Notes under the pieces: model-generated
Database searches by the model: none
What the model was told of the DNA's origin: nothing
What the model saw: the letters and a program-made list of their open reading frames with translations, nothing else
Assembly (NCBI RefSeq): GCF_019175285.1
Contig: NC_056527.1
Coordinates: 110,347,836-110,411,835 of the forward strand
DNA: 64,000 nt
From: Sceloporus undulatus
Taxonomy: Eukaryota > Chordata > Lepidosauria > Squamata > Phrynosomatidae
Direction: 5' to 3'
Translations under genes and position numbers: made by a program
Shown here: piece after piece, positions 9,901 to 20,515 of the stretch
Position numbering within the stretch: the first letter of the stretch is position 1
Layout: each line of letters starts with the position of its first letter

Positions 9901-12900
9901 TGGGGTCTGATTTTCTAAAACTGCTCTCAGTTCCAAACTTCCTCTTATCTCCATCCTCCACAAGACCTTTTATTGTTTTGGATGTTGGATGTCTCTAAAT
10001 GCTCTATAACTGCAAATGAAAAATACTTATTTTTAACTTTCAGTGTCTCTCTTTCTGTCCAGGAGATTTTAACAGCTTCTCAAGCATCACTGGAATCCAG
10101 AGCCCAGGCAGCAAAACTTTTGCAAGAGCAGAGTGCCCAGAGAGTTCCAGAAATCACAGTGAGTTTCTTTTCAATGTTTGTTCTCCTTGCTTGGAACCAC
10201 ACCACTTACATTTTGAAAGAAAGCAACACAATGGATACCTGTGGCATTTGGGGATATGGTGCATGGCTTCTAGCTTCATACAAAATTGCCTCTTACTTGC
10301 AATAGCTGGTCTGCAAAATACAGTTCATTGCAAAGTGTCAGCTTTCTCCAGCTGTTTGGATTGGCTCTCACACCTTGTGCATGCCATGTAGTGCATAGAA
10401 GGTGCACTTGTTACTGCTAAAATTGTGCACAAATACTGTGAGGGGAAATGTATTCATCTTTGGCCTCAGGACAGTGGTCCTTGAACAAAAAAACTGCAAA
10501 GGAAGAATGGAAAGAGAAACAGCTGGATTGGAATATATCCACAAACATAAATATATCAACTGTTTGCTGGCCCTTTACACATGTTATAACATTGGTTAAA
10601 TATCCCGGCCTCACAAAGACACTCTTAACCAGTTTATTATATCTCCTTTCTAGTTCCCAGTCTGCACACACCACATTCCAAAATTTGTTGTTGCTGTTGT
10701 TGTGTGCTTTCACATCATTTCAAACTTATGGTGACCCTAAGGCGATGGATGCTGTCATGGGGTTTTCTTGGCAAGTCTCTTCAGAGGGGATTTGCCACTG
10801 CCATCCTCTGAGGCTGAGAGAGTGTGACTTGCCCAAGGTCACCCAGTGAGCTTACATGGCTGAGCCAGGATTCAACCTTGGTCTCTAGAGTCATAGTCCA
10901 CTCAAATCACTACACCATGTTCCCCTCCCCCCCCGCCACATTCATATTCACCCACTGTGGGCTTAAACAACATTTTTTTCTCTTGACTTTGTCCCTCAAC
11001 AACCATAGTTAAAGCTGAACCTGTTACCTCATCACAGGTTTTGCATTTCTATGGCTGTTCATATTATCCCTCCTAGGTACCAGTTCAATGGTACCAGTTC
11101 AATCCATGCATCTGAGAAAGTACACATGGTCTATGAACCTTGTGTTACAACTTTTTTCACACTGTTAGTCTCCAAGATCGTTTTGCATACATAAATAAAT
11201 GTCTGTATATCAGGAGAAAAATGCATGGGAAATATACATCTTTTCATATGAACTTTTAAAAAATAAGTTTGCCAACAGAAAGAACTTTATGATAGAAAGA
11301 ACTGACTCCTACTCTTGCTTTTAAGGATACTGAGGCTCCCAAATCAGGGATGGTACACATTCACATATCCTTCTTGACTCTTGGTTGTCTTTTCTTTCAT
11401 AGGCCCAACGACTCCGACTGGAACGGCACCTCTCAGCCCAGTTCACTGAGCTTCACCAATGGCTTCAGGAAAAGGAGGCGGCTATGAAAAGAGCAATTCA
11501 GCATGCGGAAGAGCTCCTTCTGAGCCAACTGGAGAGGAACCAGCGCAATGGGCAAGAGCAAATTGGCATGGCTGAGGAACAAATGGCAAAAATCCAAGCT
11601 CGGCTTGAGGAGCAGCAAGATCCTGAAATTTTCCTGAAGGTTAGTGCATCTGTCAGCAAATGTATGGAAGCTTGTGCTGGATCTCTAGGATCTTGTGAAA
11701 CAGGGCTGGTTCTATCGTTGGGCTGGGTGGGGCAGCTGCCTCAGGTGAAAAATGCTGAAAAACAGGGAAAAGAGTAAATTATTTGTTCTGCATGTCAGGC
11801 TGCTGCCACATTGCAGAATTAATGCAGTTTGACACTGCTTTGACTGTTGTAGCTCCATCCTATGGAATCCTGTGGTTTGTACAGTGGACCCTTGTTATAT
11901 GCTGGGGTTTGGTTCCAAGATCCCCTGTGTATAACAAAATCTGTGGCTGCTCAAGTCCCATTAAATATAATGGCATAGGAAAATGGTGTCCCTTATAAAA
12001 AATGGAAAATCAAGGTTTGATGTTTGAAATTTATACTTTTTTTAAAAAAATTTCAAACCGTGGATGCTTGAATCCGTGTATAAAAAAATCCGTGTATAAG
12101 AAGGGCCGACTAATTTGTTGTGGCATTAGAGTTCTCTAACAGAGAAGGCTAAATATCTAATGGAATGACAAATACTGGAATTTCCTAGCATTGCACCATG
12201 GCAGTTAAAGCAGTGTCAAACTGTATTAATTCTGCAGTGCAGATGCAGCCATAGTGAGCCCCTCCAGACAAGAAAAACGAATCTTTGAAGGTCCCAGGTT
12301 TTGTACCTGCACACACCAATTCTCATTTGGCTATCCTGACTACACTTTCTTCATTCTGAAATATTTCCAGCATTATCAAAGACTTTTCATTCCTGCTTCT
12401 CAGGTCATTTTGAATTAACCCAGTATTTTCCAAAATGAAATGTATCTCATCTTGGTAGATGGTTTGTTTTATTCTGGAACTAGCAAAAATAGCAGCTGTC
12501 AGTAAAACACATCTATTGTTTCCACTAAAAGAAAATAGTTCTAATGCTTTAACTAGTTACATATTGCTAAAATACTTTAGCATTTTGGCTACAACTCCAG
12601 GATAGTAATAATGAAGACTCAATAGAAATTTCTGGAATGTTGCCTGAGTCACGTAATCAGAGGGAGGAGGAAGAGGAAGAATACAAGGAGGGAAACCCAG
12701 GATATTTTAAGAAAGAATTTAGATGCAAACCAGGGAATATGAAGGTAAAATCAAAACAAAATAAAAAGAACTGGAAAGTCTTCATACTTCCAGAGACTTC
12801 CCCCTTTTCTGGATAAGTAAAGAGCTACACTTTCCTGTATTTACAAAATGTAGGCTGACTGCAGAATTTGCAATGTCTTGGGACTACTCAGGACTACTAA

Positions 12901-15900
12901 AGTAATTTTCAACAGCCAGTTTGATTGGCTTTTGTACATAAGGTAGAAAAACATCTTGTACATGTAGATCTTATTCCTCACTTTAGGCAGAAAAATAACT
13001 TGGGCCAGATATGCAGTGATTTTTCAGAAAGATGGCATGCAGCATCTTCATAAAATCTGTCCCAGGACATTGCAAATTCTGCAATCAGCATACATTTTGT
13101 AAATCTGGACTAGACAGACTTTAGAATTGTATGACCAAACCCTAAGAGGCACCAGCTTGAAGTCTCTTGCAAAACAGACACATCTAGAATAAAAGAATTC
13201 TTAATTCAGAAATTGGATCTGGATTGCTCCATATGTTTTGGACTACCTCTTCTTCCTACATGATTAGTGGTCAGGACTCCTCAAATTTGGAATCCAAAAT
13301 ATCTGGAGGTCACCAGGCTGGGGCAAGATGGGATTAAATATTGAAACTCTGTGCAGCACAGATGAAATTTTCTCCTGGTTACTGCAAGCTTTCTGCATTT
13401 CAGTAGCATAATGTAGGTGAGGACAAAGGTGAGTAGGATGGAGAAATTTTTATTGTTCTTCTGTTAAATACAGAGAATCAGAAGTCCTTGATGATCTGAT
13501 AGTATCCTTACAATATCTGCCCCTGCCTAATTCCTGCTATCTCTTTCCACAGGACATAAAAGTCTTCACAGAGAAGTAAGTAGACCTTTGAAATATTAAA
13601 ACTCTTTTTTTTCAATCCTGTTTTCCCCATTATGTGTTTACTTGGAAAAACATTTAAAGCTGGGACCACTTTTCATTTTGGTTGAAGAGCCATTTCATGA
13701 AATCAAGAAGCATTATAGGGATCTAGGAAGATTGGAAACTCTCTGAAACTATGAACTAAGAGAGACAGGTATGGGAGTTGGACTTAAAAAATAAAATAAA
13801 ATCAGAACACAATGATGCATAGGATGAAACATGCAGAACCTTCCTCAACCCAAGGTTTAACATCTCTCAGTCCCTACCAGATTTCTCCCTTTCTCTTCTT
13901 TTTGCCTGAGATTGGAAGATTGCTAGAAAGCAACCTCAGCAAGGTGAAAATGTTCAAGTGTTATCAAATGTGCATACCCTCCAACTGATCTAGCAGGGAC
14001 AGTCACAGTTAACCCTCCGTTGTCCCACTTTCGTAGCTGCTTTTAAATATCCTAGTTTCTCTCTACTCCCAAAGAAGGAGTAACAGAATAACATATAGGC
14101 AGAAACTGATAACCAGCTAATTTTATCTTCATTGCCCCCTAGTTGGTCTCAAGTTATGTGTGCAAGCATGGCTGCGCTTTCTGTGGAGAAAGGTTAGCAA
14201 TGGGGATAAACTACATAGGGAAGGTTCTATGATGCTTACCCTCACAACCTTTCCTTAATGTTAAAACTCAACCTTTTAAACAGTAGTTCCCAAACTTTTG
14301 TCCTCAAGGTGTTTTGAAATTCAACTCCCAGAAGCCCCAGCCACCTTGACCAACAGCCATGAATTCTGGGAGCTGAGGTCCAAAACACCTGGAGGACCAA
14401 AGTTTGGGAACCACTGTAATATTTTCAGTCTACTTGCTCTATCCATATATTATTAACCACAAACGTCTCTCGAGCAGGAGTGAGGAACTTGTGGACCCCC
14501 AGATCTTGTTTAACTACAGGTCCCATCATACCTCATCATTTGCCAGTCTGGCTGAAGCTGATAGGAGTTGTACTCTAGAAACATCCAGAAGTGGGAGCAA
14601 GGACCCTAGCTCTGTTTTTGAGCTGGAGGGAATGACTCTCCCAGATGTGGCCACCAGATGGAGATAAAGAACATCCTTATAAAACTCTTGCTTGCCATGA
14701 TGATTCTATGATTTATTTATTTCTGCAGGTATTGTTTCAGTGAGAAAAATTGGCCTACCTTCCCTGTGGTTTCCTGTGGTTTCAACTTGGGTCAGTTCAA
14801 GGGCCCAGTTCAGTACATGGTGTGGAGAGATATGCTGCCGGCTCTGAGACCCTGTAAGTATATCAGAGGAATGGTTGAAATTAATTGACATTATTAGAAG
14901 AGATATGAACACAGAGAACAGCTGGAATTCAGCATGGAACTTGCATGTTCATAAGTGGACATATGTGTATGGAAAATACAACTGAGTAGTTTTGCAGTGC
15001 ATTCACCTAGGGGCTGCTGTGATGTTCCAATGTACAGGTGTCCGTTGTGCAATGGTAGCCAGTTGAGTGATTGATGGCCCATGCCCCATGTACAATGGAT
15101 GCTGATATGTGTCTAGATACTGACTAGAAAATGCTGGAGTGCAACAGGAATGCTCAGTGTGCTTTAGAAATGCCCGATGCACATCATAGGTGCCCAGTGT
15201 GCATCACAAGTGTTTAGCGAGCATGAGATATGTCCAATGTGAATGAAAAAATACACATTGGAAGTGCCTGATACCAGGGGCAGCAATAAAGGGGTGGGGG
15301 AAGGTCAGGCCACACCAGGTAAAACCAACCTGAAGGGCAACAAGCCAGCCCCAGGCACAGAAGAAGAGGTGCAGAGGCAAAGGAGTGAGGTGAGGCTGTA
15401 TTGGGTTGGCGAAAGTGGTGACAATGCAAGAGGAGGCCAAGGGAGTGGGGGGATCTTCTCCTCTCATGGAAGAATAAGGAAAGCACCCCCCTCTCTTGCA
15501 TCATCATCACCACTGTCATTGATCCAGCAAAGGAGGTGACGTGAGGTGTGCCTATGTTTGACAACATCAAGGGAGACAAAATTGACTGTCTCTTATCAGA
15601 AGGCTCATCTGGGAGAAGGGCGTAGGGTTTGAGTCTGACATATCACATCCACTAGTGACTACAGGCAACTCAGAAGAAACAGCCATCCATCAGAAAGCTG
15701 CCAAGTCCCATCAGACACCAACCCATACCTCTCATTGCTAGAATCTCTTGTAAAGAACCTGGGGAATGGTAGTATGTGTGTTTTTGTGCAGAATGACTTG
15801 TCTCAGCACAGTACCACAGCACCAAGAGTGGCTCTGACGCCAATGAGGCATTGAATCTACTCTGAGCTTTAGCACAAACTTAATATTTAATGGAGATTTA

Positions 15901-16696
15901 TTTCAGGGCTAGAGCTCAGTGCCTTGGGTAACTTCTTTAAAGTTCACCCTGAAAACACAGAGCAGATCCATAGTCAGTCGATATCAGAGCCACTCACTTC
16001 CCCTGTTGGGGATGGGATGAATTAAATTTTAAAATTTATTTGGAGTAGGGTTGCTTATTTGGTGTAGATGTATTGGGGTGGGGTGAGAGGATACTGACAA
16101 AGTTGGCATATATCCAATGGCCTTGTCTTGCTCTTACCTCAACAGCTCCTTCCCTTATAACCTTGGATCCTACTACCAACCACCCCAACCTTGTGCTTTC
16201 CAAAGATCTTGATACTGTACGTCTGGAGGACAACCCTGAGGAGGAGGTCCCTGATGGGCCAGAGAGATTCAGCAAGTCTGTGTGTGTTCTGGGTGCCCAG
16301 GGGTTCACTTCAGGGCGCCATTACTGGGAAGTAGAAGTGGGAGATAAAACCAGCTGGGACATTGGAGTGGCCAAGGAGTCAGTCAACAGGAAGGAAGCCA
16401 AAGTGACGGTCAAGCCCAGCAATGGATTCTGGGCCATCTGGTTGCGGAATGGCAGTGAGTACAAGGCCCTAGATTCTCCATCCAAGCAGCTATCTCCCAA
16501 GGTCAAGCCCCGGAAAGTGGGAGTCTACTTGGATTATGAAGGGGGACAGGTCTCCTTCTATGATGCTGACACCATGGACCACATCTTTACTTTCTTAGAC
16601 ATTTTCACAGAATGTCTCTATCCTATGTTCAGCCCAGGCGTCAACAAAGATGGACTCAATGGTGAACCCTTGCGTCTACTGCCTCCTCGGGTGTAG
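6560..16696 (+). CDS. TRIM-family E3 ubiquitin ligase (RING, degenerate B-box, coiled coil, PRY-SPRY)
   Basis: Six coding exons: 6560-6994, 10063-10158, 11403-11639, 13553-13575, 14729-14853, 16146-16696. Lengths 435, 96, 237, 23, 125 and 551 sum to 1467 nt (488 residues plus TAG); phases agree at every junction and all introns are GT-AG. The 96-nt and 23-nt exons are a hallmark of the TRIM exon plan. The RING (residues 16-63) has C16, C19, C31, H33, C36, C39, C60 and C63. The coiled coil spans roughly 150-260 and PRY-SPRY the last 180 residues, with LDPTTNHPNLVLS and the WEVEV signature. Such proteins move ubiquitin onto targets chosen by the SPRY domain, often in innate immunity. The B-box has lost about half its zinc ligands. 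The nearest families by eye are TRIM69, TRIM39 and zinc-binding protein A33; I cannot choose, so no symbol is given. Earlier in-frame starts are non-ATG. Confidence 0.93.
8440..8676 (+). repeat. LINE 3' end (CR1/L2-like) with (acaa)n tail
   Basis: An AT-rich 3' UTR leads to aagccataaacctccttggg, tcccattattgagagaaagg and then eight or so acaa units (8641-8676). Squamate CR1/L2-like LINEs end in a 'cttgggtccc...gagaaagg' block followed by a short tandem tail; similar ends lie at 28660, 36988 and 56900. Confidence 0.6.
9249..9461. mobile_element. Tigger-like (TcMar) non-autonomous transposon
   Basis: Starts cagtcagccctccatatcca and ends gataccaaggtcccaatg, flanked by TA on both sides (9247-9248 and 9462-9463). 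The ends resemble the mammalian Tigger/MER consensus cagtcggccctctgtatcc. Sisters: 11882, 24319 and 26185. Confidence 0.8.
10063..10158 (+). CDS. TRIM exon 2 (96 nt, coiled-coil start)
   Basis: Acceptor tttctgtccag, donor aca|gtgagt, phase 0 on both sides. The 32 codons (EILTASQASL ... RVPEIT) have heptad-like spacing of L and A. The length of exactly 96 nt is standard for this exon in TRIM genes. Confidence 0.9.
10684..10920 (-). repeat. tRNA-derived SINE, Sauria type
   Basis: On the minus strand: head tggtgtagtgatttgagtgg, core tcactgggtgaccttgggca, then the BovB-like tail with cttaaggtcac-type words and an (aac)n end. It lies in TRIM intron 2. Confidence 0.85.
11403..11639 (+). CDS. TRIM exon 3 (237 nt, coiled coil)
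   Basis: Acceptor tttctttcatag, donor aag|gttagt, phase 0. The 79 codons are rich in E, Q, L and R (for example ERHLSAQFTELHQWLQEKE) and form the main coiled coil, which in TRIM proteins makes an antiparallel dimer. The usual exon is 231 or 234 nt, so this one is 1-2 codons longer. Confidence 0.9.
11798..12250. mobile_element. hAT-like family A element, split by a Tigger-like insertion
   Basis: The outer ends ggctgctgccacattgcaga and attctgcagtgcagatgcag are inverted copies and match 46-239. The Tigger-like element at 11882-12110 sits at a TA in its middle; the flanks read straight through when compared with the uninterrupted copy (ttgta|ctttgttgtg there, ttgta|atttgttgtg here). Confidence 0.8.
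11882..12110. mobile_element. Tigger-like (TcMar) element nested in family A
   Basis: Starts cagtggacccttgttatatg, ends ataagaagggccgac, with TA duplicated on either side (11880-11881, 12111-12112). Younger than the family A copy that hosts it. Confidence 0.85.
12838..13108. repeat. Inverted-repeat DNA element with about 45-bp arms
   Basis: Left arm tttacaaaatgtaggctgac, gcagaatttgcaatgtcttg; right arm, on the other strand, tttacaaaatgtatgctgat, gcagaatttgcaatgtcctg. About 90% identical by eye over 45 bp. Family not known to me. It lies in TRIM intron 3. Confidence 0.7.
13553..13575 (+). CDS. TRIM exon 4 (23-nt microexon)
   Basis: Acceptor ctctttccacag, donor gagaa|gtaagt. It codes DIKVFTE plus two bases of the next codon. 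The 23-nt size and the phase change match the microexon found at this place in many TRIM genes. Confidence 0.9.
13973..14260 (+). repeat. Dispersed DNA element, family B, copy 3 (partial)
   Basis: Begins gtgcataccctccaactgat and carries the pyrimidine-rich part (gtcccactttcgtagctg), then loses similarity. It supplies the left terminus that pairs with the right terminus of copies 1 and 2. Confidence 0.5.
14281..14416. repeat. Foldback hAT-like hairpin element
   Basis: Almost a perfect palindrome: cagtagttcccaaac at the left and gtttgggaaccactg at the right, with gaattctgggagctgaggtc opposing gaaattcaactcccagaag. The centre is short. Confidence 0.85.
14478..14600. repeat. Worn foldback hAT-like fragment
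   Basis: 'gaggaacttgtggacccccaga', cut here into gaggaacttgtgg and cccccagatcttgttt, with gataggagttgtactctaga on the other arm: the same design as the element at 2105-2225 but more diverged. Confidence 0.5.
14729..14853 (+). CDS. TRIM exon 5 (linker before SPRY)
   Basis: Acceptor tttatttctgcag, donor ccct|gtaagt. Enters in phase 2 (completing a Lys codon) and leaves in phase 1. The residues KYCFSEKNWPTFPVV ... WRDMLPALRP form the linker that leads into PRY. It is somewhat longer than the usual 110-120 nt. Confidence 0.87.
15000..15260. repeat. Degenerate minisatellite, period about 20 bp
   Basis: From 15140 the units aaatgcccgatgcacatcat, aggtgcccagtgtgcatcac and aagtgtttagcgagcatgag follow each other. 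Upstream units are weaker. A related run, on the other strand, lies at 28200-28460. Confidence 0.55.
15261..16145. other. Rest of TRIM intron 5
   Basis: No gene. 15835-16015 shares 'gagctc', 'ttctttaaagttc' and 'agagcagatccat'-like words with the unclassified repeat of intron 1. Confidence 0.5.
16146..16696 (+). CDS. TRIM exon 6: PRY-SPRY (B30.2) domain
   Basis: Acceptor ttacctcaacag; the first two bases complete a Ser codon, then PSLITLDPTTNHPNLVLS. The SPRY landmarks follow in order: FTSGRHYWEVEVGD, WDIGVAKESV, GFWAIWLRNG, KVGVYLDYEGGQVSFYDAD and IFTFLDIFTECLYPMFSPG. All are intact, so the target-binding module should fold. Stop TAG at 16694. Confidence 0.95.
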
Positions 16697-17098
16697 CAGA
16701 AGCTTTGCATAACCCAACCTTGAGTTTATTTCATTGGGAACAGTCTAGGTTTGTGGCACATTTTTGGAGTAAAGTGGCTCTAGAAGTCCCTTTCTTAGAG
16801 AGGCTTAACTGAGTCCTTCCTTGTCATTCCATCAATAAGCGAATACTTTAGTCCAACTGGCTTTTCTGAACTGATTGTTTATTGGATTGGACTTTTAATA
16901 ACGTGCTGTACTGTTTTAAGTCTTTCCTTTTTAACAGATACCTTACAAACTATTTTTAATTCTACAGATATCATAATTGTATATTAACAATATAACTTTT
17001 GTATTTTTTTAAACCCAGTTTTGTTTTTATCTCTGTCTGTTTCTATTTTATAAACTTCTTTGGATCAAGGCAGTTGGTTATACATAAATAAAGAAAAA
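16697..17098 (+). terminator. TRIM 3' UTR and probable polyadenylation site
   Basis: The stop codon is followed by about 390 nt with no further coding, then AATAAA at 17087-17092 in an A-rich stretch. The last 230 nt resemble a LINE 3' tail (cttctttggatcaaggcag, ttatacataaataaag), so the poly(A) signal may come from an inserted LINE. Confidence 0.5.
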
Positions 17099-17394
17099 AA
17101 TTGCAGCCGAAGAAGAGGAAGAAGAAGGATGAGGATCTGATGGCACCTGGGTGGGAGGCCATTTTGCAAGAAAGACAAGAGTAGACAATATATTAACAAC
17201 TTGTATTTGGCAGAAACAACCTGCATCTTTTTTTTGGAGTTTGGGTTATATGGTGATATGGCCTTGGGACCAGGACTTAAGATCAGTATCAGCTGCTATT
17301 TGCCTATGTGGTCTTCCCAACATATCACTATGTAAATAAAATAGTTTGGGCCTCTACATTTTGCTAGAGCCTCTCTCTAAATATGGATTAGTCA

Positions 17395-17640
17395 TTGTTG
17401 TTAACTGCTGTCAAGTTGACTTTGATTTAAGGTGACCCAATGAGTGGGAGACCTCCAAGTCACTTTGTCTTCAACAGTCCTGCTCAGGTCTTGCAGACTC
17501 AAGGCAGCTGTGGCTTTTTTGACTGACTCCATCCATCTGTGATGTAGTCTTCCTCGTTTCCTACCTTCTATTTTACCAAGTATTATTGTCTTTTTCTAGT
17601 GACTCATATCTTCTCATTACTCACTTACACTCTTGTATTT
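17395..17640 (-). repeat. BovB (RTE) LINE 3' fragment
   Basis: Antisense BovB words in order: the 3' tail (tgctgtcaagttgac, ttaaggtgaccc), then gactgactccatccatctg, gtcttcctcgtttcctacct and agtattattgtctttttcta. The tail is the same one that the Sauria-type SINEs carry, consistent with BovB as their mobilising partner. Confidence 0.7.
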
Positions 17641-18496
17641 AGTATCCCAGTATTTAGTATTCCATGGAGCATTCAGTCCTTTAAGGCCCAGCTACAGTCT
17701 GACTTGGTACAGTACAGAAATATGGGCCTAAATCCAATGGAAAGAATAGATACATTGAATCAATTCCATGTAAATGGGATTTACCGAAATGTTGACTTAC
17801 CATTGAGCTGTTGATTCAATTAGCCTATTCTAGTTGGGACTTGCAGTTGGATTTAGGTCAAGGTGACCACTAGGGTTGGGCCATGGGCATTGAATTTCTT
17901 ATGCATGGAATTCACATTGATTTTTTAAAAATCATTGAAATACATTAAAAATCACTCAAATTTTTTTATACATGGATCTTGTGGAAGTTCTAGCACTGGA
18001 TTTGAATGGCAATATTACTGTGAATATTTCTTCTTAGGGCCTTAGAGATGGAAGTTTATTATCAGAGGAATTGGAGATGGCGCCACTATCTTCATTATAC
18101 TTAACAATGCCCTTAGAGACTTGTTTGCAAAGTCTTGGATGAATTTTTCTCTTCTTTCATATCAGTGACTTCTGGGATGTAGTCCAATTGGGACAGTTGG
18201 AGGGAATGCTGTAGTGCACTTTCCTCCAATACCTTTTTGTTGCATCTCAGAATCTGCTGCTAAAGATGGCTGCCTCATCCTGTCTAATAGTAGGACCAAC
18301 TCTGAAAGAGACAAGGACAGTGAACTTTGGCTTCTGAGAATGCTGTTTTGGCTATCTTCCAATACCATTATTTTTCTTGAACTGCACATAACCTAAAAAT
18401 TGGTTTCTGAATGGCTTCCTTCTTTTTTAAAGGCTTCTCCTGGATCTAAAACACTGTTTCCCCAAACCATGGCAATGCTTCCCATTCCCTTAGGGA
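17641..18496. other. Intergenic, nothing recognised
   Basis: AT-rich sequence between the TRIM gene and the first olfactory receptor. No exon pattern or repeat family recognised. Confidence 0.55.
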
Positions 18497-19395
18497 ATTT
18501 TGCACATCCTCGAACTGTCCTGATTTGATAGGAACAGTCTTGATCAATCCTCTGTACCAACTTTTAAGCTGTTTTTAAAATGTCCCAGTTCCTCTTTCCT
18601 CCTCCCACTTCCCCCCTTTTGCTCTGACTTAGTTCAATTGCTGCAATTGCATCGGTCTAGGAAACTTAAACATACCAGGTTGTGGACAGGCATCATTACA
18701 CCATTCCTGCAAATCACCATAGTGTTGCTTTTGTCCCAGCCTTTGTCTTCTGCATGCCAGCCTCCCAGCCCTATGCTTTTCTCAGCATGCCATCTGATCT
18801 GTATTTATTTTGATTTATTTTTTATTTTTAGCACAGTTGCACAATCATGGAAATTCATTAAGTTTAAAAAAGACAAGAAATTTTTTTTTGCCTGCTTGGG
18901 GAAAGTGAGAGGGAGCGGGGAGAGGAGGAGAATCATGCCCACTTGCACCGTGTGATTGTTGCATGTTGGAACTGTTTCGAGATGAACTTATCACATGTGC
19001 ATGAACATGGAAAAACAGTGTGATTGGGAGGCATTAACAGGTTTTGCCCATCCAACAGTGGATGGACTATAAACAAACACACAGGCACCGCACTGAATGA
19101 TAAGATACGGCCACAGATGCTACTATCCTGCTGAAATTCAACTTTTCAAGCCTTGTGGGACAAAGTCCTGAGTTTAGAGTGCAAAAGGAGCTTGCACACA
19201 ATTAACTCAGCAAAGGGGACAGGAGAAGAGGGCACAGAATCTTGCCCTTCCTTGTAGACTCCAGCAAAAGCAAACTGTCTGAGCTTGTGTGTTCTTCCTC
19301 ATTAATAACTTTTGCCACCTTTACCATACAAGTTGCTTGGCCACACATGCCCTGGCTTTCATCTGTGAAAGGTTGGCGGGCATCATTTTGGGCAA
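18497..19395 (+). repeat. Dispersed DNA element, family B, copy 4, interrupted
   Basis: 18497-18655 matches the first half (tcctgatttgataggaacag, aaaatgtcccagttcc, caattgctgca) and 19130-19395 the second half (agtgcaaaaggagcttgcac, gcaaaagcaaactg, aataacttttgccacc, tgaaaggttggcgggcat). About 470 bp of unrelated, unrecognised DNA separates them, probably a later insertion. Confidence 0.55.
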
Positions 19396-20376
19396 AAAGC
19401 AAATGGGAAAAAAAATAATCAAGTGTGGTGTGATAGCAGCTGGGGTCTCCAAGAATGTAGCCCCCAGCAATTCCTGACAATTGTCCATCCTGCTATATAG
19501 GCTTTTGTGGGTCTATTTGAGTCGATTTGAGATAATGAAAAATTGTCCTGGGCACAACCGCAGAATGGCTGCTGAGAGAAGAGGACAGTCGTAAAGATGG
19601 TGGCTGTACTATGGTTTCTCTCTTGATGGCTGTTTCTTCTCCCTTGGGAGGACTCGTTTGCCTGCTTATGGAACCACATCTGATTGTGGTAGGGAATTAC
19701 CAATTACTTTTTGCCACCACATTTGTCATGGTGTTCTCAGTCATTGCTCAGGAGGCTACTATTCCCCCGTGCTCCTGATACTCAGACTTATAGCAGAGGA
19801 GCAGGCAGCCTGAAGAAAAGGAAAACAGCTCCTTGATTTCATGAAAAGAATATTGCTTTGTTTCTGTTTGTGGAAATGGATACATTACCTGTGAGTGTTG
19901 ACGGGTAGTAGCTTTATGCGATCCAGGGTTGGAGCAATGGGAGAAGGACAAAATGAAGGCATTGACTCCTAGGAAGTATTCTGGACCTCCAAATGAAATT
20001 TTAGTCTCCAAAGAAAAGGGACAGGCAAAGTGACCAAGGGAATTTATGGTTTGATTTATGCCAAAGAGAGGCCAACAGTTCTCTCTTTCAGTGTCTTCAC
20101 AAAAGTGTACAACATGTATGTACCTCTGTTTCGGAGACAAGGACAAACAGTAGACCCTGAAAATCCAAAGAAAAGGGGCAGATCCTTTACACAAACATGG
20201 AAAGTGTGAGGAGATATGTTACCAATTGGATTGTGGATCAGGGTAAAGGGAACTCTTGAACCCAAGAAAGATGTCTATTTTATGCTGGAAACCAGGGATA
20301 CCCAATTACACTGTTTGGCAACAGATTCAGGAGAGACAAAAAGAGTAATGCATATTATTTTACAGTTTGGAAAATG
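19396..20376. other. Intergenic, nothing recognised
   Basis: A minus-strand frame of 148 codons (19748-20194) opens from a TTG and resembles nothing I know; I do not call it a gene. No other structure seen. Confidence 0.5.
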
Positions 20377-20515
20377 CAGGTTGAGCCTCCCGTATCTGAA
20401 ATGTTTGGGACCAGAATTGTTTTGGTTTTTGGAATGGCTGTATTTGTATATACAGTATGTACAGAATGAGTTATCTTGGAGATGGAACCTAAAACAAAAT
20501 TCTTTTATGTAGCTC
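20377..20515 (+). repeat. Tigger/MER2-like transposon fragment
   Basis: caggttgagcctcccgtatc, tgaaatgtttgggaccagaa and gagttatcttggagatggaa follow the order of the mammalian MER2/Tigger terminal consensus (caggttgagtatcccttat). Only one end is recognisable. Confidence 0.65.

Larger units (their letters stand above)
6995..10062 (+). other. TRIM intron 1 (about 3.1 kb)
   Basis: Besides the LINE tail (8440-8676) and Tigger-like element (9249-9461) listed apart, it carries worn copies of an unclassified repeat at about 7325-7580, 8200-8420 (opposite strand) and 9630-9840. These share 'gcagattca', 'tttaaagg' and 'gagctctac'-like words with 15835-16015 and 27230-27330. Confidence 0.55.

Noticed and set aside
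19748-20194. Minus-strand frame of 148 codons
   Set aside because: Starts at TTG, resembles no protein I know, and shows no splice or repeat context; length is within what AT-poor noncoding DNA can give by chance.
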